The notes: generated by a model not told the origin, from the letters alone. A DNA stretch of 59,840 bases from Alistipes sp. CAG:831 (GCA_000432775.1 HF990375.1:1-59840); one strand, 5' to 3'. Shown: positions 49,801-57,681, numbered from the stretch's first letter. Numbers and translations are program-made.

Positions 49801-49947
49801 TTTCTGCTGCTCTGCTGCCACAGCCGCCTCCGCATACTTGTCCGCCTTGTTCTTGATAATGGAGGACACGCCTGTGAAGGAAAGCTGGTAAATGCAGGCC
49901 AGAGCGATCAAAACCGCCAAAAAAGTAATGGCTCCTTTACTTTGCAT
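46855..49947 (-). CDS. secDF: SecD-SecF fusion protein-export subunit
   Basis: A 1030-residue fusion of SecD and SecF that uses the proton gradient to pull exported proteins out of the Sec channel. The SecD half shows L-G-L-D-L-K-G-G near 100-107, a large periplasmic P1 domain (about 110-520) with an Ala/Glu/Gln-rich insert near 305-340, then the six-helix block with M-A-V-D-A-N-V-I-I-Y-E-R. The SecF half starts near 700 and has the matching V-D-F-T-G-G and Y-S-I-N-D-S-V-I-I-F-D-R-I. Fusion is normal for Bacteroidota. Single gene; -7 box on the minus strand, divergent from the PD40-SPOR gene. Confidence 0.95.
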   Translation of the reverse strand: MQSKGAITFLAVLIALACIYQLSFTGVSSIIKNKADKYAEAAVAAEQQKPSFAEVSDLDKAYYLDSIRKERNSFYLDSVRAEKVYLGYTFKEVQEKEINLGLDLKGGMNVMLEVQLSDLVRALSNYNESPQFNQALALAKERETALGGNTDFITLFYEAWNEVAPDQRLAQIFGTIDLRDRVNAQSTNDEVIAVIREQAESAVANSFNVLRNRIDRFGVTSPNIQRLGNSSRILVELPGVKEPERVRNLLQGTASLEFWTTYENPEVFRYLQEVNTIVKDYVAQEDGLTAEAQPAETGAQAAPAAEGSTSDDLVAELAQQEDSLSADELNYARNNPFFYALNPSMYNGQLMPGPVIGVAHYRDTAKINAWLDLPQVKAALPADLVPMWTVKASSQYPGGNYYELIAIKVNTRDGKAPLDGGVVSDARVSYSNMGGQPQVDMAMNAEGAQTWARLTADNIGKCIAIVLDGMVYSFPRVNAEITGGRSVIEGNFTIEEATDLANVLNSGKLPAPATIVQEQVVGPSLGSASIQAGMISFAIAFVLVLLYMLFFYKGAGVAADAALLCNVLFLFGALASFGAVLTLPGIAGLVLTLGMAVDANVIIYERVKEEIRAGKALRLAISDGYKHAYSAIIDGNLTTIITGLVLFFFGSGPVQGFATTLVIGLITSMLTSIFISRLIFEARLSRGKNISFYTHFTKNFLQNTHIDFVRIRKYAYIFSTVLMVICFASIIFKGFSYGVDFTGGRTYVVRFDQDVTAEDIREAVLNEFEEGVEVKQFGGASQMKITTTYMIEDQSTETDKLVDTKLYEALKGFFATPLTYDEFTSTLENPNGIIQSDKVGPTIANDMKRDSLIAVAIALFAIFAYIAVRFKGWTWGLGGVVSTAHDAIVTVGFFSLFSGILPFTLDVDQTFIAAVLTIIGYSINDSVIIFDRIREYRRLYPKRELYQNINDAINSTLARTVNTSGTTFIVMLAIAIFGGEVIRGFAVALLVGIFVGTYSSVFVGTPIMYDLYQRKARKEARKLKTAGSGK

Positions 49948-49987
49948 ATCAAATTCCTTTTTAAAATTTGCGTAAAAATTGAGGGTA

Positions 49988-49995
49988 CAAAAGTA
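49988..49995 (-). promoter_or_regulatory. -7 box for secDF
   Basis: Minus strand reads TACTTTTG, fitting TAnnTTTG, about 40 bases before the secDF start. Confidence 0.5.
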
Positions 49996-50025
49996 CTATT
50001 TTTTTCTTATTTGTAAAGTATTTAG

Positions 50026-50033
50026 TAATTTTG
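50026..50033 (+). promoter_or_regulatory. -7 box for the PD40-SPOR operon
   Basis: TAATTTTG fits TAnnTTTG; start codon at 50053 is 19 bases downstream. Candidate -33 TTTG (50010-50013) is too close (12 bases) to be convincing. Confidence 0.5.
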
Positions 50034-50052
50034 TTGACTATATTATTCGAAT

Positions 50053-52029
50053 ATGACTGCCCTGAACAGATATTTTACGACAGTTGCCGTCCTTTTTCTC
50101 ACTTGTTTTCCCATCCTGGGACAGCAGACAGGCGGCAGCTCCGGGAACGACGACCTGAGAAAAGCCGGGACACTCCACTATGCATATGAGTTCGCACAGG
50201 CCCGGGAATACTACAATAAAGCCCTCAAACTCACCACAGACTCTCTCGAGCAGATAGCCATCATGGACCGGATACTCCAGTGCCGCAACGGAGAGAATCT
50301 GCTGCAGTACATCGTCCGTCCGACAGCCATAGCTTCCCGGACCGTCCGTACCGAAGACTTCTACCTTTATCTGAACGATTTTGACAACCGCTCCTGGATT
50401 CCCATACCTAACCCTTTCGTCAAGATTTCCGACAGCGGAAAGCATCCCTACTATACCGCCATGTACATGCCGGTCAGCGAGGATAGAGTAATCTATTCCG
50501 CTCCAGACGGGAACGGAGCATGGAACCTCTACACTTCCAGCCGCAAGGACAGCATCACCTGGAGCATTCCGGAACTGCTCAGTGAGAATGTCATATCCGG
50601 TCACAATGAGATATTTCCCGTCCTTAGCCGTAACGGACGCACCCTCTACTTCGCCTCCGACGGAATGCCCGGAATGGGCGGATACGACCTGTTCTACAGC
50701 CAATTGGACGATGAGACAGGAGAATGGAGCGTGCCGGAGAACATGGGATTCCCCTACTCATCCACCGGAGACGACCTGCTGTACCTCGAGAGCCGCGACG
50801 GACATTACTCCATCATCGTTTCCAACAGGGAGACATCCGGCTCAGACTCGGTGAAAATCTATGTCACAGAATACATTCCCACTCCCGTGAAGACACCTCT
50901 TGAAAAAGGCGAGTCCCCTGTTGCCATAGCTTCCTTCATCAAGGAGACACCTCAGCCGGAAGCCGTGACAACCCCCAAGACAGAGGAAACGACTGACATG
51001 GGCGGAGATGCCCGCATGGAGGATTACTCGAAGCTGATGCATCAGCTCCGCAGACTGCAGGAGGAACATCAGGAAAAACTGGACAAGATAGCCGAAAGCC
51101 GCAGAATCTATGAGACAGCCTCAGAGGAAGACCGGAAATTCCTGGAAGGGATAATCCGTGACGTGGAGAAAGAGGCCCTGCAGATCCGCCGGCAGATGGA
51201 CGCTCTGTCGGAGCAGATACGGCAGATAGAGCAGATGTTTCTGGCAGAAGGCATCATACCTGTAGTTCAGGAAGAGAAGGCTCAGGAAACACCGGCAGCA
51301 CAGGAGCCTGCTGCAGAAGAGACTCCAGAATATACATTCAGCAGGCATGCCATGGGCAAGATTCCGTACATCATAGTGGAACAGCCTGAGCCGGAGTTTG
51401 ACTATACATTCAAGATACTGGGGCGCAACGAGGGGCAGTTCGTCGAGGACAATACCCTTCCGGAAGGAATAGTCTACCAGATACAGTTCATGGTCCTGTC
51501 CAACCACGCATCGGTAAGGGATATCCGCGGCATGAGCCCCGTGTTCGTCACCAGGATGAAATCCGGCAAGTACCTGCATACCGTAGGACTGTTCTCCACT
51601 TATCAGGAGGCCCAGTCATGTCTGGCACGTGTGCGCGGCAACGGCTTCCGGGACGCTATCATCATTGCCTACAATAACGGAAAGAGTATCCCTGTAAAGA
51701 CTGCGAGAACCATGGAGAACGAAAGGGTTCTCAAAATGCCGGCTTCCGGAAACCGCAGTACCGGTTCCGCCTCACGCCAGTCTGCGTCAGCCGCATCAGG
51801 GGAAATGTCCTACCAGGTGGTGCTCAAGGGCTACGGCCCCTCCCTGCCATCCAGCGTGCTGTCGGCAATAAGAGGCGCCACCACCAAAGACCTCACCAAG
51901 TCGGGGTCGGATGAGGCGACTGTCTTCGCAGTAGGGCCTTTCTCCGACCGGAAGGATGCCGAGTTCGTACTCAAGATACTCGAGGACCTGGACATCAAGA
52001 ACGTAAGTATAGAAAGCATTAAACTATAA
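50053..52029 (+). CDS. Exported PD40-coiled-coil-SPOR protein
   Basis: A 658-residue protein. Order of parts: signal peptide (1 to about 24), a TPR-like region (about 35-75; A-R-E-Y-Y-N-K-A-L), a PD40/WD40-like propeller segment (about 120-265; R-T-L-Y-F-A-S-D-G-M-P-G-M-G-G-Y-D-L-F), a coiled coil (about 325-395), a Pro/Glu/Ala linker, and two SPOR-like repeats (about 475-550 and 585-655; Y-Q-I-Q-F-M-V-L and Y-Q-V-V-L-K-G). SPOR domains bind denuded peptidoglycan at division sites. The TPR-PD40 start resembles PorE-type proteins of the type IX secretion system, but the usual OmpA tail is replaced by SPOR. It is followed by NfeD and FloA genes at 6 and 21 bases. Confidence 0.82.
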   Translation: MTALNRYFTTVAVLFLTCFPILGQQTGGSSGNDDLRKAGTLHYAYEFAQAREYYNKALKLTTDSLEQIAIMDRILQCRNGENLLQYIVRPTAIASRTVRTEDFYLYLNDFDNRSWIPIPNPFVKISDSGKHPYYTAMYMPVSEDRVIYSAPDGNGAWNLYTSSRKDSITWSIPELLSENVISGHNEIFPVLSRNGRTLYFASDGMPGMGGYDLFYSQLDDETGEWSVPENMGFPYSSTGDDLLYLESRDGHYSIIVSNRETSGSDSVKIYVTEYIPTPVKTPLEKGESPVAIASFIKETPQPEAVTTPKTEETTDMGGDARMEDYSKLMHQLRRLQEEHQEKLDKIAESRRIYETASEEDRKFLEGIIRDVEKEALQIRRQMDALSEQIRQIEQMFLAEGIIPVVQEEKAQETPAAQEPAAEETPEYTFSRHAMGKIPYIIVEQPEPEFDYTFKILGRNEGQFVEDNTLPEGIVYQIQFMVLSNHASVRDIRGMSPVFVTRMKSGKYLHTVGLFSTYQEAQSCLARVRGNGFRDAIIIAYNNGKSIPVKTARTMENERVLKMPASGNRSTGSASRQSASAASGEMSYQVVLKGYGPSLPSSVLSAIRGATTKDLTKSGSDEATVFAVGPFSDRKDAEFVLKILEDLDIKNVSIESIKL

Positions 52030-52035
52030 ATTCAG

Positions 52036-52497
52036 ATGGCACTTATCATCTCCCTGTCTATTCTGGGGCTTCTGCTCATTATCGCTGAAATCATTCTCAT
52101 TCCTGGCATTTTCGTGGCCGGCACACTTGGGCTGGTTTCAATCGGAGCAGCATGCTGGCTGGCATTCGACGGTTTCGGGCCGGACGCCGGTTATATAACG
52201 ATAGCGGCAAATGCAGTGCTGGCTATAGCCTGCGCGGTGCTCTCGCTCCGCTCTAAGACCTGGAAGAAGCTCTCCCTGCACACCGAGATTGACAGCCGCA
52301 CGGACTCGCGCCCCGAGGACAAGGGCATATCCGTAGGCTCGCAGGGCGTTACGATTACCAGACTGGCACCCATGGGCAAGGTCCTCTTCGGTGACACCAC
52401 GGTGGAATGCTCAGCCCGCAACGGCATCATCGATCCCGGACAGCAGGTAGAGGTAATCCTCATAGATGACAATAAAATATTTGTAAAACCTTTATAA
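52036..52497 (+). CDS. NfeD-like membrane protein
   Basis: A 153-residue NfeD short form. Two or three N-terminal membrane helices (about 3-25, 28-46, 52-70) contain the E-I-I-L-I-P-G block; the C-terminal OB-fold domain (about 92-153) has G-S-Q-G-V-T-I-T-R-L-x-P-x-G-K and the late G-Q-Q-V-E-V-I block. NfeD proteins pair with flotillins and may help them assemble or act as anchors; the short form has no ClpP-like protease domain. Its neighbour 21 bases on is floA, the usual partner. Confidence 0.88.
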   Translation: MALIISLSILGLLLIIAEIILIPGIFVAGTLGLVSIGAACWLAFDGFGPDAGYITIAANAVLAIACAVLSLRSKTWKKLSLHTEIDSRTDSRPEDKGISVGSQGVTITRLAPMGKVLFGDTTVECSARNGIIDPGQQVEVILIDDNKIFVKPL

Positions 52498-52518
52498 ACA
52501 AACATCATCTCTTCTATT

Positions 52519-53487
52519 ATGATCTCTTCATTAGGACTCGTCATTATCTGGATAGCCGTGGCCATCGTGGCCCTGATTATCCTGCTCTGGTTCTTCCCGG
52601 TGACCCTGTGGTTCCAGGCCCTGATATCGGGAGTGCGCATCTCGCTCATCCAGCTGGTGCTGATGAGGTGGAGAAAAGTTCCGCCGAGCACCATCGTGAT
52701 GGCCATGGTCACAGGTACCAAGGCCGGTCTGAAACTGGACGCCAATGCGCTTGAGGCCCACTATCTGGCGAAAGGCAACGTGCCCAATGTGGTCAATGCC
52801 CTGATTTCCGCGGACAAGGCCAATATCAACCTCGACTTCAAGATGGCTGCAGCCATCGACCTGGCCGGACGCGATGTATTCGAGGCCGTTCAGATGTCGG
52901 TAAACCCGAAAGTAATCAATACTCCGCCCGTGACTGCTGTCGCCAAGGACGGTATCCAGATGATAGCCAAGGCCAGGGTAACTGTCCGGGCCAATATCAA
53001 GCAGCTCGTGGGAGGTGCCGGAGAGGAGACTGTACTCGCCCGCGTCGGAGAGGGTATAGTATCCAGTATCGGTGCTTCGGAGTCGCACAAGGATGTGCTG
53101 GAGCATCCCGACTCGATTTCCAAGGTAGTGCTGGCCAAGGGTCTCGATGCCGGTACTGCTTTCGAGATTCTCTCGATTGATATAGCGGACATCGACATAG
53201 GCAAGAATATCGGTGCGGTGCTGCAGATCGACCAGGCCAACGCAGACAAGAATATCGCACAGGCCCGTGCCGAGGAACGCCGCGCAATGGCTGTTGCCCT
53301 CGAGCAGGAGATGAAGGCCAAGGCTCAGGAAGCCAGGGCTCAGGTAATCGAGGCCGAAAGGGAGATTCCTCTGGCGATGGCGGATGCCTTCCGCTCCGGC
53401 AATCTCGGTATCATGGACTACTACCGGATAAAGAATATCCAGGCTGATACTGACATGCGCGAGAATATCGCTAAGGAAAGCGTATAA
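52519..53487 (+). CDS. floA: Flotillin-like protein FloA
   Basis: A 322-residue membrane scaffold protein of the SPFH superfamily. One N-terminal hydrophobic hairpin or helix (about 4-28), a PHB/SPFH domain (about 45-220), and a helical Ala/Glu-rich tail (about 225-310; A-R-A-E-E-R-R-A-M-A, E-A-E-R-E-I-P-L-A) that drives oligomerisation. In Bacillus FloA organises membrane domains and affects lipid order and protein secretion. Length and motif I-D-I-A-D-I-D-I-G-K-N-I-G-A match bacterial FloA. Last gene of the operon; the 100-bp palindrome follows 23 bases after its stop and may terminate it. Confidence 0.95.
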   Translation: MISSLGLVIIWIAVAIVALIILLWFFPVTLWFQALISGVRISLIQLVLMRWRKVPPSTIVMAMVTGTKAGLKLDANALEAHYLAKGNVPNVVNALISADKANINLDFKMAAAIDLAGRDVFEAVQMSVNPKVINTPPVTAVAKDGIQMIAKARVTVRANIKQLVGGAGEETVLARVGEGIVSSIGASESHKDVLEHPDSISKVVLAKGLDAGTAFEILSIDIADIDIGKNIGAVLQIDQANADKNIAQARAEERRAMAVALEQEMKAKAQEARAQVIEAEREIPLAMADAFRSGNLGIMDYYRIKNIQADTDMRENIAKESV

Positions 53488-53510
53488 ATTACGTACGCAG
53501 GAGATACCAC

Positions 53511-53610
53511 GCAAAATAAAAGTACTACCCCTCTGAGGTCCTTCCCACTTCGTGGGCCCCTTCCCTACTCGGGAGCCGACGCCTCAGAGGGGTAGTACTT
53601 TATATTTTGC
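53511..53610. repeat. 100-bp imperfect palindrome with two internal hairpins
   Basis: Arms of 20 bases (53519-53538 and 53582-53601) are perfectly complementary; a further 8 bases outside (GCAAAATA/TATTTTGC, 53511-53518 and 53603-53610) pair after a 1-base bulge. The 43-base interior folds into two small hairpins: CCCAC/GTGGG (53544-53556, loop TTC) and TCCC/GGGA (53562-53574). The result is a three-way-junction-like fold. It sits between floA (plus) and the PepSY-like gene (minus). It may be a miniature palindromic repeat, a structured RNA or a bidirectional terminator. Confidence 0.85.
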
Positions 53611-53631
53611 TACTGAATACGGGCATAATAA

Positions 53632-53667
53632 AATTCCCGGACAGCCTTAGGAGCTTGTCCGGGAATT
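53632..53667 (-). terminator. Intrinsic terminator of the PepSY-like lipoprotein gene
   Basis: AATTCCCGGACA (53632-53643) pairs with TGTCCGGGAATT (53656-53667), 12 bp, loop 12, with a T-rich tract after it on the minus strand. It lies 24 bases after the lipoprotein stop codon. Confidence 0.8.
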
Positions 53668-53691
53668 ACTGTTATTCTATTAGAGGTTTGA

Positions 53692-55002
53692 TTAGAGAAT
53701 CGTTCCGTCGGAGGTGATGCGTATGTTCTTCTCGCTATCGCCGCGGCCTTCCAACTCGATGAGGTAGTACTCGCTTTCGGGGGTCTGGATGTACTCGGCG
53801 TCATCGATACGATAATCCGGATATTCCTTCGAAAGGGTGTCTGTCACTTCTTTTGGCAGCTCGCTGATGCGGACATCCCACTTGGAGCGGACCCATTCGC
53901 CGGCTCCGTTGAAGTAGATGTCTTTTTCCTTGTTGTCGTGCCAGATCTCCACTTCCAGGTAGCCGTCGTCCCAGTCCTGCTCGAGGATGCGGGCTCCGGG
54001 GTATTTGTCTGCGATGAACTCCTCGATGCTGCCGCCTACCATGCCGCCGCTGTTGTCCCCGCCTCCGGGATTGCCGCCGTTACCGGTGACTGGGGTGACG
54101 GTACCGTCTGCGTAGACATCTACCTCGATGTCGTCATCCCTGTATTCCAGTTCGAAACGGTAGAACTCGCCTTCGGGTGTCTGGTAGAAATCCACGTCGT
54201 CCATCCGGTAGTTGCCGTACTCGGAGCTTCTGAGGTAGCCCAGAATATCCTCAGGCACCTGACTGTGGCGCAGTTCTGTACGGGTCAGCATCCAGTTCTG
54301 GGAGGAGTCGAAGAAGAGCTCGCGGCACACGCGGCCGTCTATGATCTCCACCTCTGTCATGCCGTGCTCTATGTCTATCTCGACTATCCTGGCATCGGGA
54401 TAATGGGTTGCGATGTACTCCTGAATGCTGCCTGAGGGGGTATCGGGAATAAAATCGTTGTAGTCGTAGTCCTCCTCGGCGTCTACAACGGTCTTGACCA
54501 GCACTCCGTCCTCGGAGAAGTAGAGGTCGACTTCCTGATGGACTCCATCAGCAGTGGTCCCTTCAACTTCAATGATGTAAATGGTCTCAACTCCTCCCCT
54601 GCGCAGCATATCGATGTCGTCGATACGCCAATCGGCATATTCGGTGGCGTCAAATGCGGCCCAGACCGCATCCGGAATCATGTACTGAGGCAGGTCTTCC
54701 TCGGTCATCTGCCACTGATACTGTGCGTCAAACCATGCGGAATAATTGACCAGATCTCCGTTATCTGAGCGGACCTCCGGAGTCACACCTGCCGGAGCCT
54801 TGAAGTCTGCTACATAGTAACTGTTTTTCTGCGACCACTTTACATCCTGCGCCTCGGGATAAAGGTCGAACAGCGCAGCCTGAAGCTCCGGTGTGGCTTC
54901 AATGTTCTGGAGGTTCTCCGGCCTCTGCTTATTGCAGGAGGCTGCGGAGAGCATAAGGGACAGAATGCACCCTGATACAATAAGATTAAAATTCGTCTTC
55001 AT
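53692..55002 (-). CDS. Lipoprotein with repeated PepSY-like domains
   Basis: A 436-residue protein with lipoprotein signal (hydrophobic 7-20, lipobox A-A-S-C, Cys23) and three PepSY-like (DUF2874) units, about 35-165, 185-305 and 325-436. Each shows the same plan: an I-x-x-Y-P-x-A strand start (Y-P-E-A-Q-D, Y-P-D-A-R-I, Y-P-G-A-R-I), a strand pair ending in W, and a second half D-Y/N-Y-R-I-D-D followed by E-x-Y-x-I-E-L. A Gly/Asn linker joins units two and three. Such proteins bind ligands or inhibit peptidases in the envelope; the actual role is unknown. It is followed upstream by another PepSY-like gene and a two-component system, suggesting a shared regulon. Confidence 0.85.
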   Translation of the reverse strand: MKTNFNLIVSGCILSLMLSAASCNKQRPENLQNIEATPELQAALFDLYPEAQDVKWSQKNSYYVADFKAPAGVTPEVRSDNGDLVNYSAWFDAQYQWQMTEEDLPQYMIPDAVWAAFDATEYADWRIDDIDMLRRGGVETIYIIEVEGTTADGVHQEVDLYFSEDGVLVKTVVDAEEDYDYNDFIPDTPSGSIQEYIATHYPDARIVEIDIEHGMTEVEIIDGRVCRELFFDSSQNWMLTRTELRHSQVPEDILGYLRSSEYGNYRMDDVDFYQTPEGEFYRFELEYRDDDIEVDVYADGTVTPVTGNGGNPGGGDNSGGMVGGSIEEFIADKYPGARILEQDWDDGYLEVEIWHDNKEKDIYFNGAGEWVRSKWDVRISELPKEVTDTLSKEYPDYRIDDAEYIQTPESEYYLIELEGRGDSEKNIRITSDGTIL

Positions 55003-55141
55003 AAAAGTGATTGTTTAAAAATTAGACATTCGGGGCTTAATGCCATACCTTGGATTGTGTGACAGCTTTCAAAAAACGAACCCTGCGGCATTAGCGGCAG
55101 AGTCCGTCCTTGAGTTATACAATATGGTCTGTCACATTTGG

Positions 55142-55582
55142 TTAGTCATCCATGTCGATAAGATTGTAGTAGAGGTCGAAGGTAAGCTCCAGACCGTTTG
55201 TGAGCTCCACCTCGATATCACGACGGTCACGGTCGATGGAATGGACCTGTACTCCGGGGAAGTTGCTGTTGACATAAGTCATGATCTGCTCAGGCACTAT
55301 ACCTGCGGGAATTACTGAATATTTGCAGTTTACCTCCTTCCACTGGCCGTCCTTGTAGAACTCGATCTTGATGGAGTTGGTGAACATCACCTCATAGCGC
55401 ACCTCCATGAAATCGCGTTCCTCCTTGGCAAAAGAGACTTTCTGATCGGCAAAATAAGTGTTGACAAACTCCTGTGCCGCTACTGGCAGCTGATTGAACT
55501 GAATCGGACGGTCATGGTCCGCGCGGGCAGAGGTTACCGAGAAGAGCAGCATGGCGGCTGCAAGAATCATAATCTTTTTCAT
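55142..55582 (-). CDS. Small periplasmic PepSY-like protein
   Basis: A 146-residue protein with a cleavable signal peptide (1 to about 21, ending S-A-R-A) and no lipobox, so probably soluble in the periplasm. The mature part is one PepSY-like (DUF2874) unit: P-I-Q-F-N-Q-L-P-x-x-A-Q-E-F-V-N-T-Y-F near 26-44, a central Y-E-V-M-F strand, W-K-E-V-N, and a second half with V-Q-V-H-S-I-D-R-D-R. The acidic end D-D-stop is unusual. Between this gene and its lipoprotein relative is a 139-base gap with no clear box. The histidine kinase gene lies 81 bases upstream in transcription order. Confidence 0.85.
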   Translation of the reverse strand: MKKIMILAAAMLLFSVTSARADHDRPIQFNQLPVAAQEFVNTYFADQKVSFAKEERDFMEVRYEVMFTNSIKIEFYKDGQWKEVNCKYSVIPAGIVPEQIMTYVNSNFPGVQVHSIDRDRRDIEVELTNGLELTFDLYYNLIDMDD

Positions 55583-55663
55583 ATTCTTTACTTTTTTAAA
55601 TTAATACTGTTCCTTTTGTTTTACGATGCAAAGATTACCCCCGATTCTGAAATGAATTTAAAA

Positions 55664-56929
55664 TTATCCCCATTTGACAGAAAAAACATGCTTTTTTTCC
55701 TCAAATCTGTATTTGACCTCCAGACCGTAATACCTCTGCACAGCTCCGACTATAGCCAGACCCAGGCCCAATGAGCCCTCCCGGCCTCCGCTCTTGTAGA
55801 AACGGTCGAAGATATGGTCGGCGTCAAGCGGCTTATCTCCGGTATTGGCTATCTCCAGGCTCCGTCCCCTAACGGTGATCCTTATCTTCCCGTGCGCGGG
55901 AGTATATATAAAGGCATTCTTGAGCAGATTGCCGGTCAGAGTCCGGGCCAGAGACTCATTCATCCTCACTACCAGATTGTCCGGGTGGGGGAAATCGACC
56001 TCTATCCCCTTGTCCTCGTAGATTTCCGAGAACACCTCCACACTTTCCTGCACCAGGGCCGGAATATAGACATCGGTACTTTCAGGGAACTGGCCGTTGT
56101 CTATCTTGGTAAGCAGAAGAAGAGTCTTGTTGAGGCGCACCACCCCGCCAAGAGTTCGCTGGATTCCCAGCAGCTCCCCTATCTGCTTCTCGTCCAGATC
56201 GGTGTTGTCAAGCAGCCATTCCACACGGTTGCCCATCACTGCCAGGGGTGTCTGAAGCTCGTGGGAAGCATTGCCGATAAACTCCTTCTGAGCCTCATAG
56301 GCCTCGTCGTACCGTCCAAGGGCTTTTTCCGTAGCCTCGTTGAGTTTCTGGAACTCTGTAATGTCCGTATTATTGTCCAACGGAGGATTCTTCCCTCCCA
56401 CTCTATAGCGGTCCAGCCAGTCCAGAAGACGGTAAAGAGGACGCATATTGCGGTAGAAGACCAGAATCGTCACCAGCATGACCGTGAGCAGCAGGGAAAA
56501 ATACAGGATGACAATCCACACCAGAGTGCCCTGCATCAGCTCCTGCTTGTCTATCGTCGGAGTATAGGCCTTGAGGAGGTAGTAATTGTCGCTGTCGGTG
56601 CGGAAGACTGTGGTAAGAACACGTGCCGGCTCACGGCCTATCGAGGGAAAATATTCATCGTTGAAATAGTAACGTATGGAAGGATGATCCTGCGCGAACT
56701 GCACTCCTATCGGAATGATGTCGTAGAGGATGTTCGCCCCGACATTGGAGGGCAGTTCCTGACCGGAAAGCATACGCGCGATGACTTTTTCGGCAAACTC
56801 GTCCAGGGCATCGTCCGTCTCGTCATTGACCTCGTCCAGAGTCTTGAAATAGAAAAGACCCGCCCACACTGCTATCAGGGGCAGGAGCACCAGCGCCAGA
56901 CGCATGGCTATGCGGTACATCAGCTTCAT
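55664..56929 (-). CDS. Sensor histidine kinase
   Basis: A 421-residue membrane kinase. TM1 (about 8-28) and TM2 (about 133-158) flank a periplasmic sensor of about 105 residues without cysteine clusters. After a HAMP-like stretch the dimerisation box N-A-S-H-E-L-Q-T-P-L-A carries the phosphorylated His223. The ATPase domain shows N box (L-L-K-N-A-F-I-Y), a degenerate G1 (I-A-N-T-G-D), F box (I-F-D-R-F-Y-K) and G2 (G-L-G-L-A-I). It phosphorylates the response regulator whose gene ends 1 base before its own start. The signal sensed is unknown; the PepSY-like proteins downstream are the natural candidates for targets. Confidence 0.93.
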   Translation of the reverse strand: MKLMYRIAMRLALVLLPLIAVWAGLFYFKTLDEVNDETDDALDEFAEKVIARMLSGQELPSNVGANILYDIIPIGVQFAQDHPSIRYYFNDEYFPSIGREPARVLTTVFRTDSDNYYLLKAYTPTIDKQELMQGTLVWIVILYFSLLLTVMLVTILVFYRNMRPLYRLLDWLDRYRVGGKNPPLDNNTDITEFQKLNEATEKALGRYDEAYEAQKEFIGNASHELQTPLAVMGNRVEWLLDNTDLDEKQIGELLGIQRTLGGVVRLNKTLLLLTKIDNGQFPESTDVYIPALVQESVEVFSEIYEDKGIEVDFPHPDNLVVRMNESLARTLTGNLLKNAFIYTPAHGKIRITVRGRSLEIANTGDKPLDADHIFDRFYKSGGREGSLGLGLAIVGAVQRYYGLEVKYRFEEKKHVFSVKWG

Positions 56930-56930
56930 A

Positions 56931-57605
56931 TCACTTCACCAGCTTGTATCCGAAGCCGTACACGGCCTTTATCTCGATATCCGCTCCGGCAGCCTGAAGC
57001 TTGCGGCGCAGGTTCTTCATCTGGGCATAGACGAAATGATAGTCGTCAGCCTGATCCGCGTGGTCACCCCACACGGCCTCTGCCAGGACCGACTTGTCCA
57101 CCAGGTGATTGGGCCGCTGCATGAAGTAAAGCAGTATATCGAACTCTTTTTTAAGAAGTTCCACCTGAGCACCAGCCACCTCTACATAGCCGTTTTCGGG
57201 CTGGATAGTCACATTGCCGTACTCTATGGAAAGATTGCCTCCAGTGCGTCCCCTGCGCAGCACACTGCGGATGCGGGCCTTGAGTTCGGCCATATGGAAA
57301 GGTTTCGGCAGGTAGTCGTCGGCCCCGTGCTCCAGTCCGTAGACCTTGTCGTCCAGGGAGTCCTTGGCTGAGATTATGATGACATTCTCGCGTTTCTGCA
57401 TTCGCTTGATATGGTCCAGCAATTGAAGGCCGCTTCCGTCAGGGAGCATGATATCCAGCAGAATACAATCATAGGTGTAACCGGCGGCCTTGGAATCCGC
57501 CTCACTGAAGGTGGAAGCGGTCTCAACCACATAGCCCTCCTCGACGAGAGCGCGCCGCATCAACTCTCTAAGCGATTGATCATCCTCTACAATAAGCAGT
57601 TTCAT
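56931..57605 (-). CDS. OmpR-family response regulator
   Basis: A 224-residue two-domain regulator. Receiver: Asp8-Asp9 for magnesium, phospho-acceptor Asp51 in L-L-D-I-M-L-P-D-G, switch Ser in I-I-S-A-K-D, and Lys in L-P-K-P-F. The C-terminal winged helix (about 128-224) has the OmpR recognition region D-D-Y-H-F-V-Y-A-Q-M-K-N-L-R-R-K-L and Y-G-F-G-Y-K-L at the end. Co-transcribed with the kinase (1-base gap). Its -7 box is at 57631-57638. Confidence 0.95.
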   Translation of the reverse strand: MKLLIVEDDQSLRELMRRALVEEGYVVETASTFSEADSKAAGYTYDCILLDIMLPDGSGLQLLDHIKRMQKRENVIIISAKDSLDDKVYGLEHGADDYLPKPFHMAELKARIRSVLRRGRTGGNLSIEYGNVTIQPENGYVEVAGAQVELLKKEFDILLYFMQRPNHLVDKSVLAEAVWGDHADQADDYHFVYAQMKNLRRKLQAAGADIEIKAVYGFGYKLVK

Positions 57606-57630
57606 ACGTATGTCCTTTCAGAGTAAGGCA

Positions 57631-57638
57631 CAAAATTA
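57631..57638 (-). promoter_or_regulatory. -7 box for the two-component system
   Basis: Minus strand reads TAATTTTG, fitting TAnnTTTG, 25 bases before the regulator start. Confidence 0.5.
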
Positions 57639-57681
57639 TAAATCAATTCTGTAAAGAAACTGAAATTATCAAAAATAAGCC

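Noticed and set aside
55814..57124. 436-codon plus-strand frame over the kinase and regulator genes
   Set aside because: It crosses the junction between two well-defined minus-strand genes and has no signal or domain.
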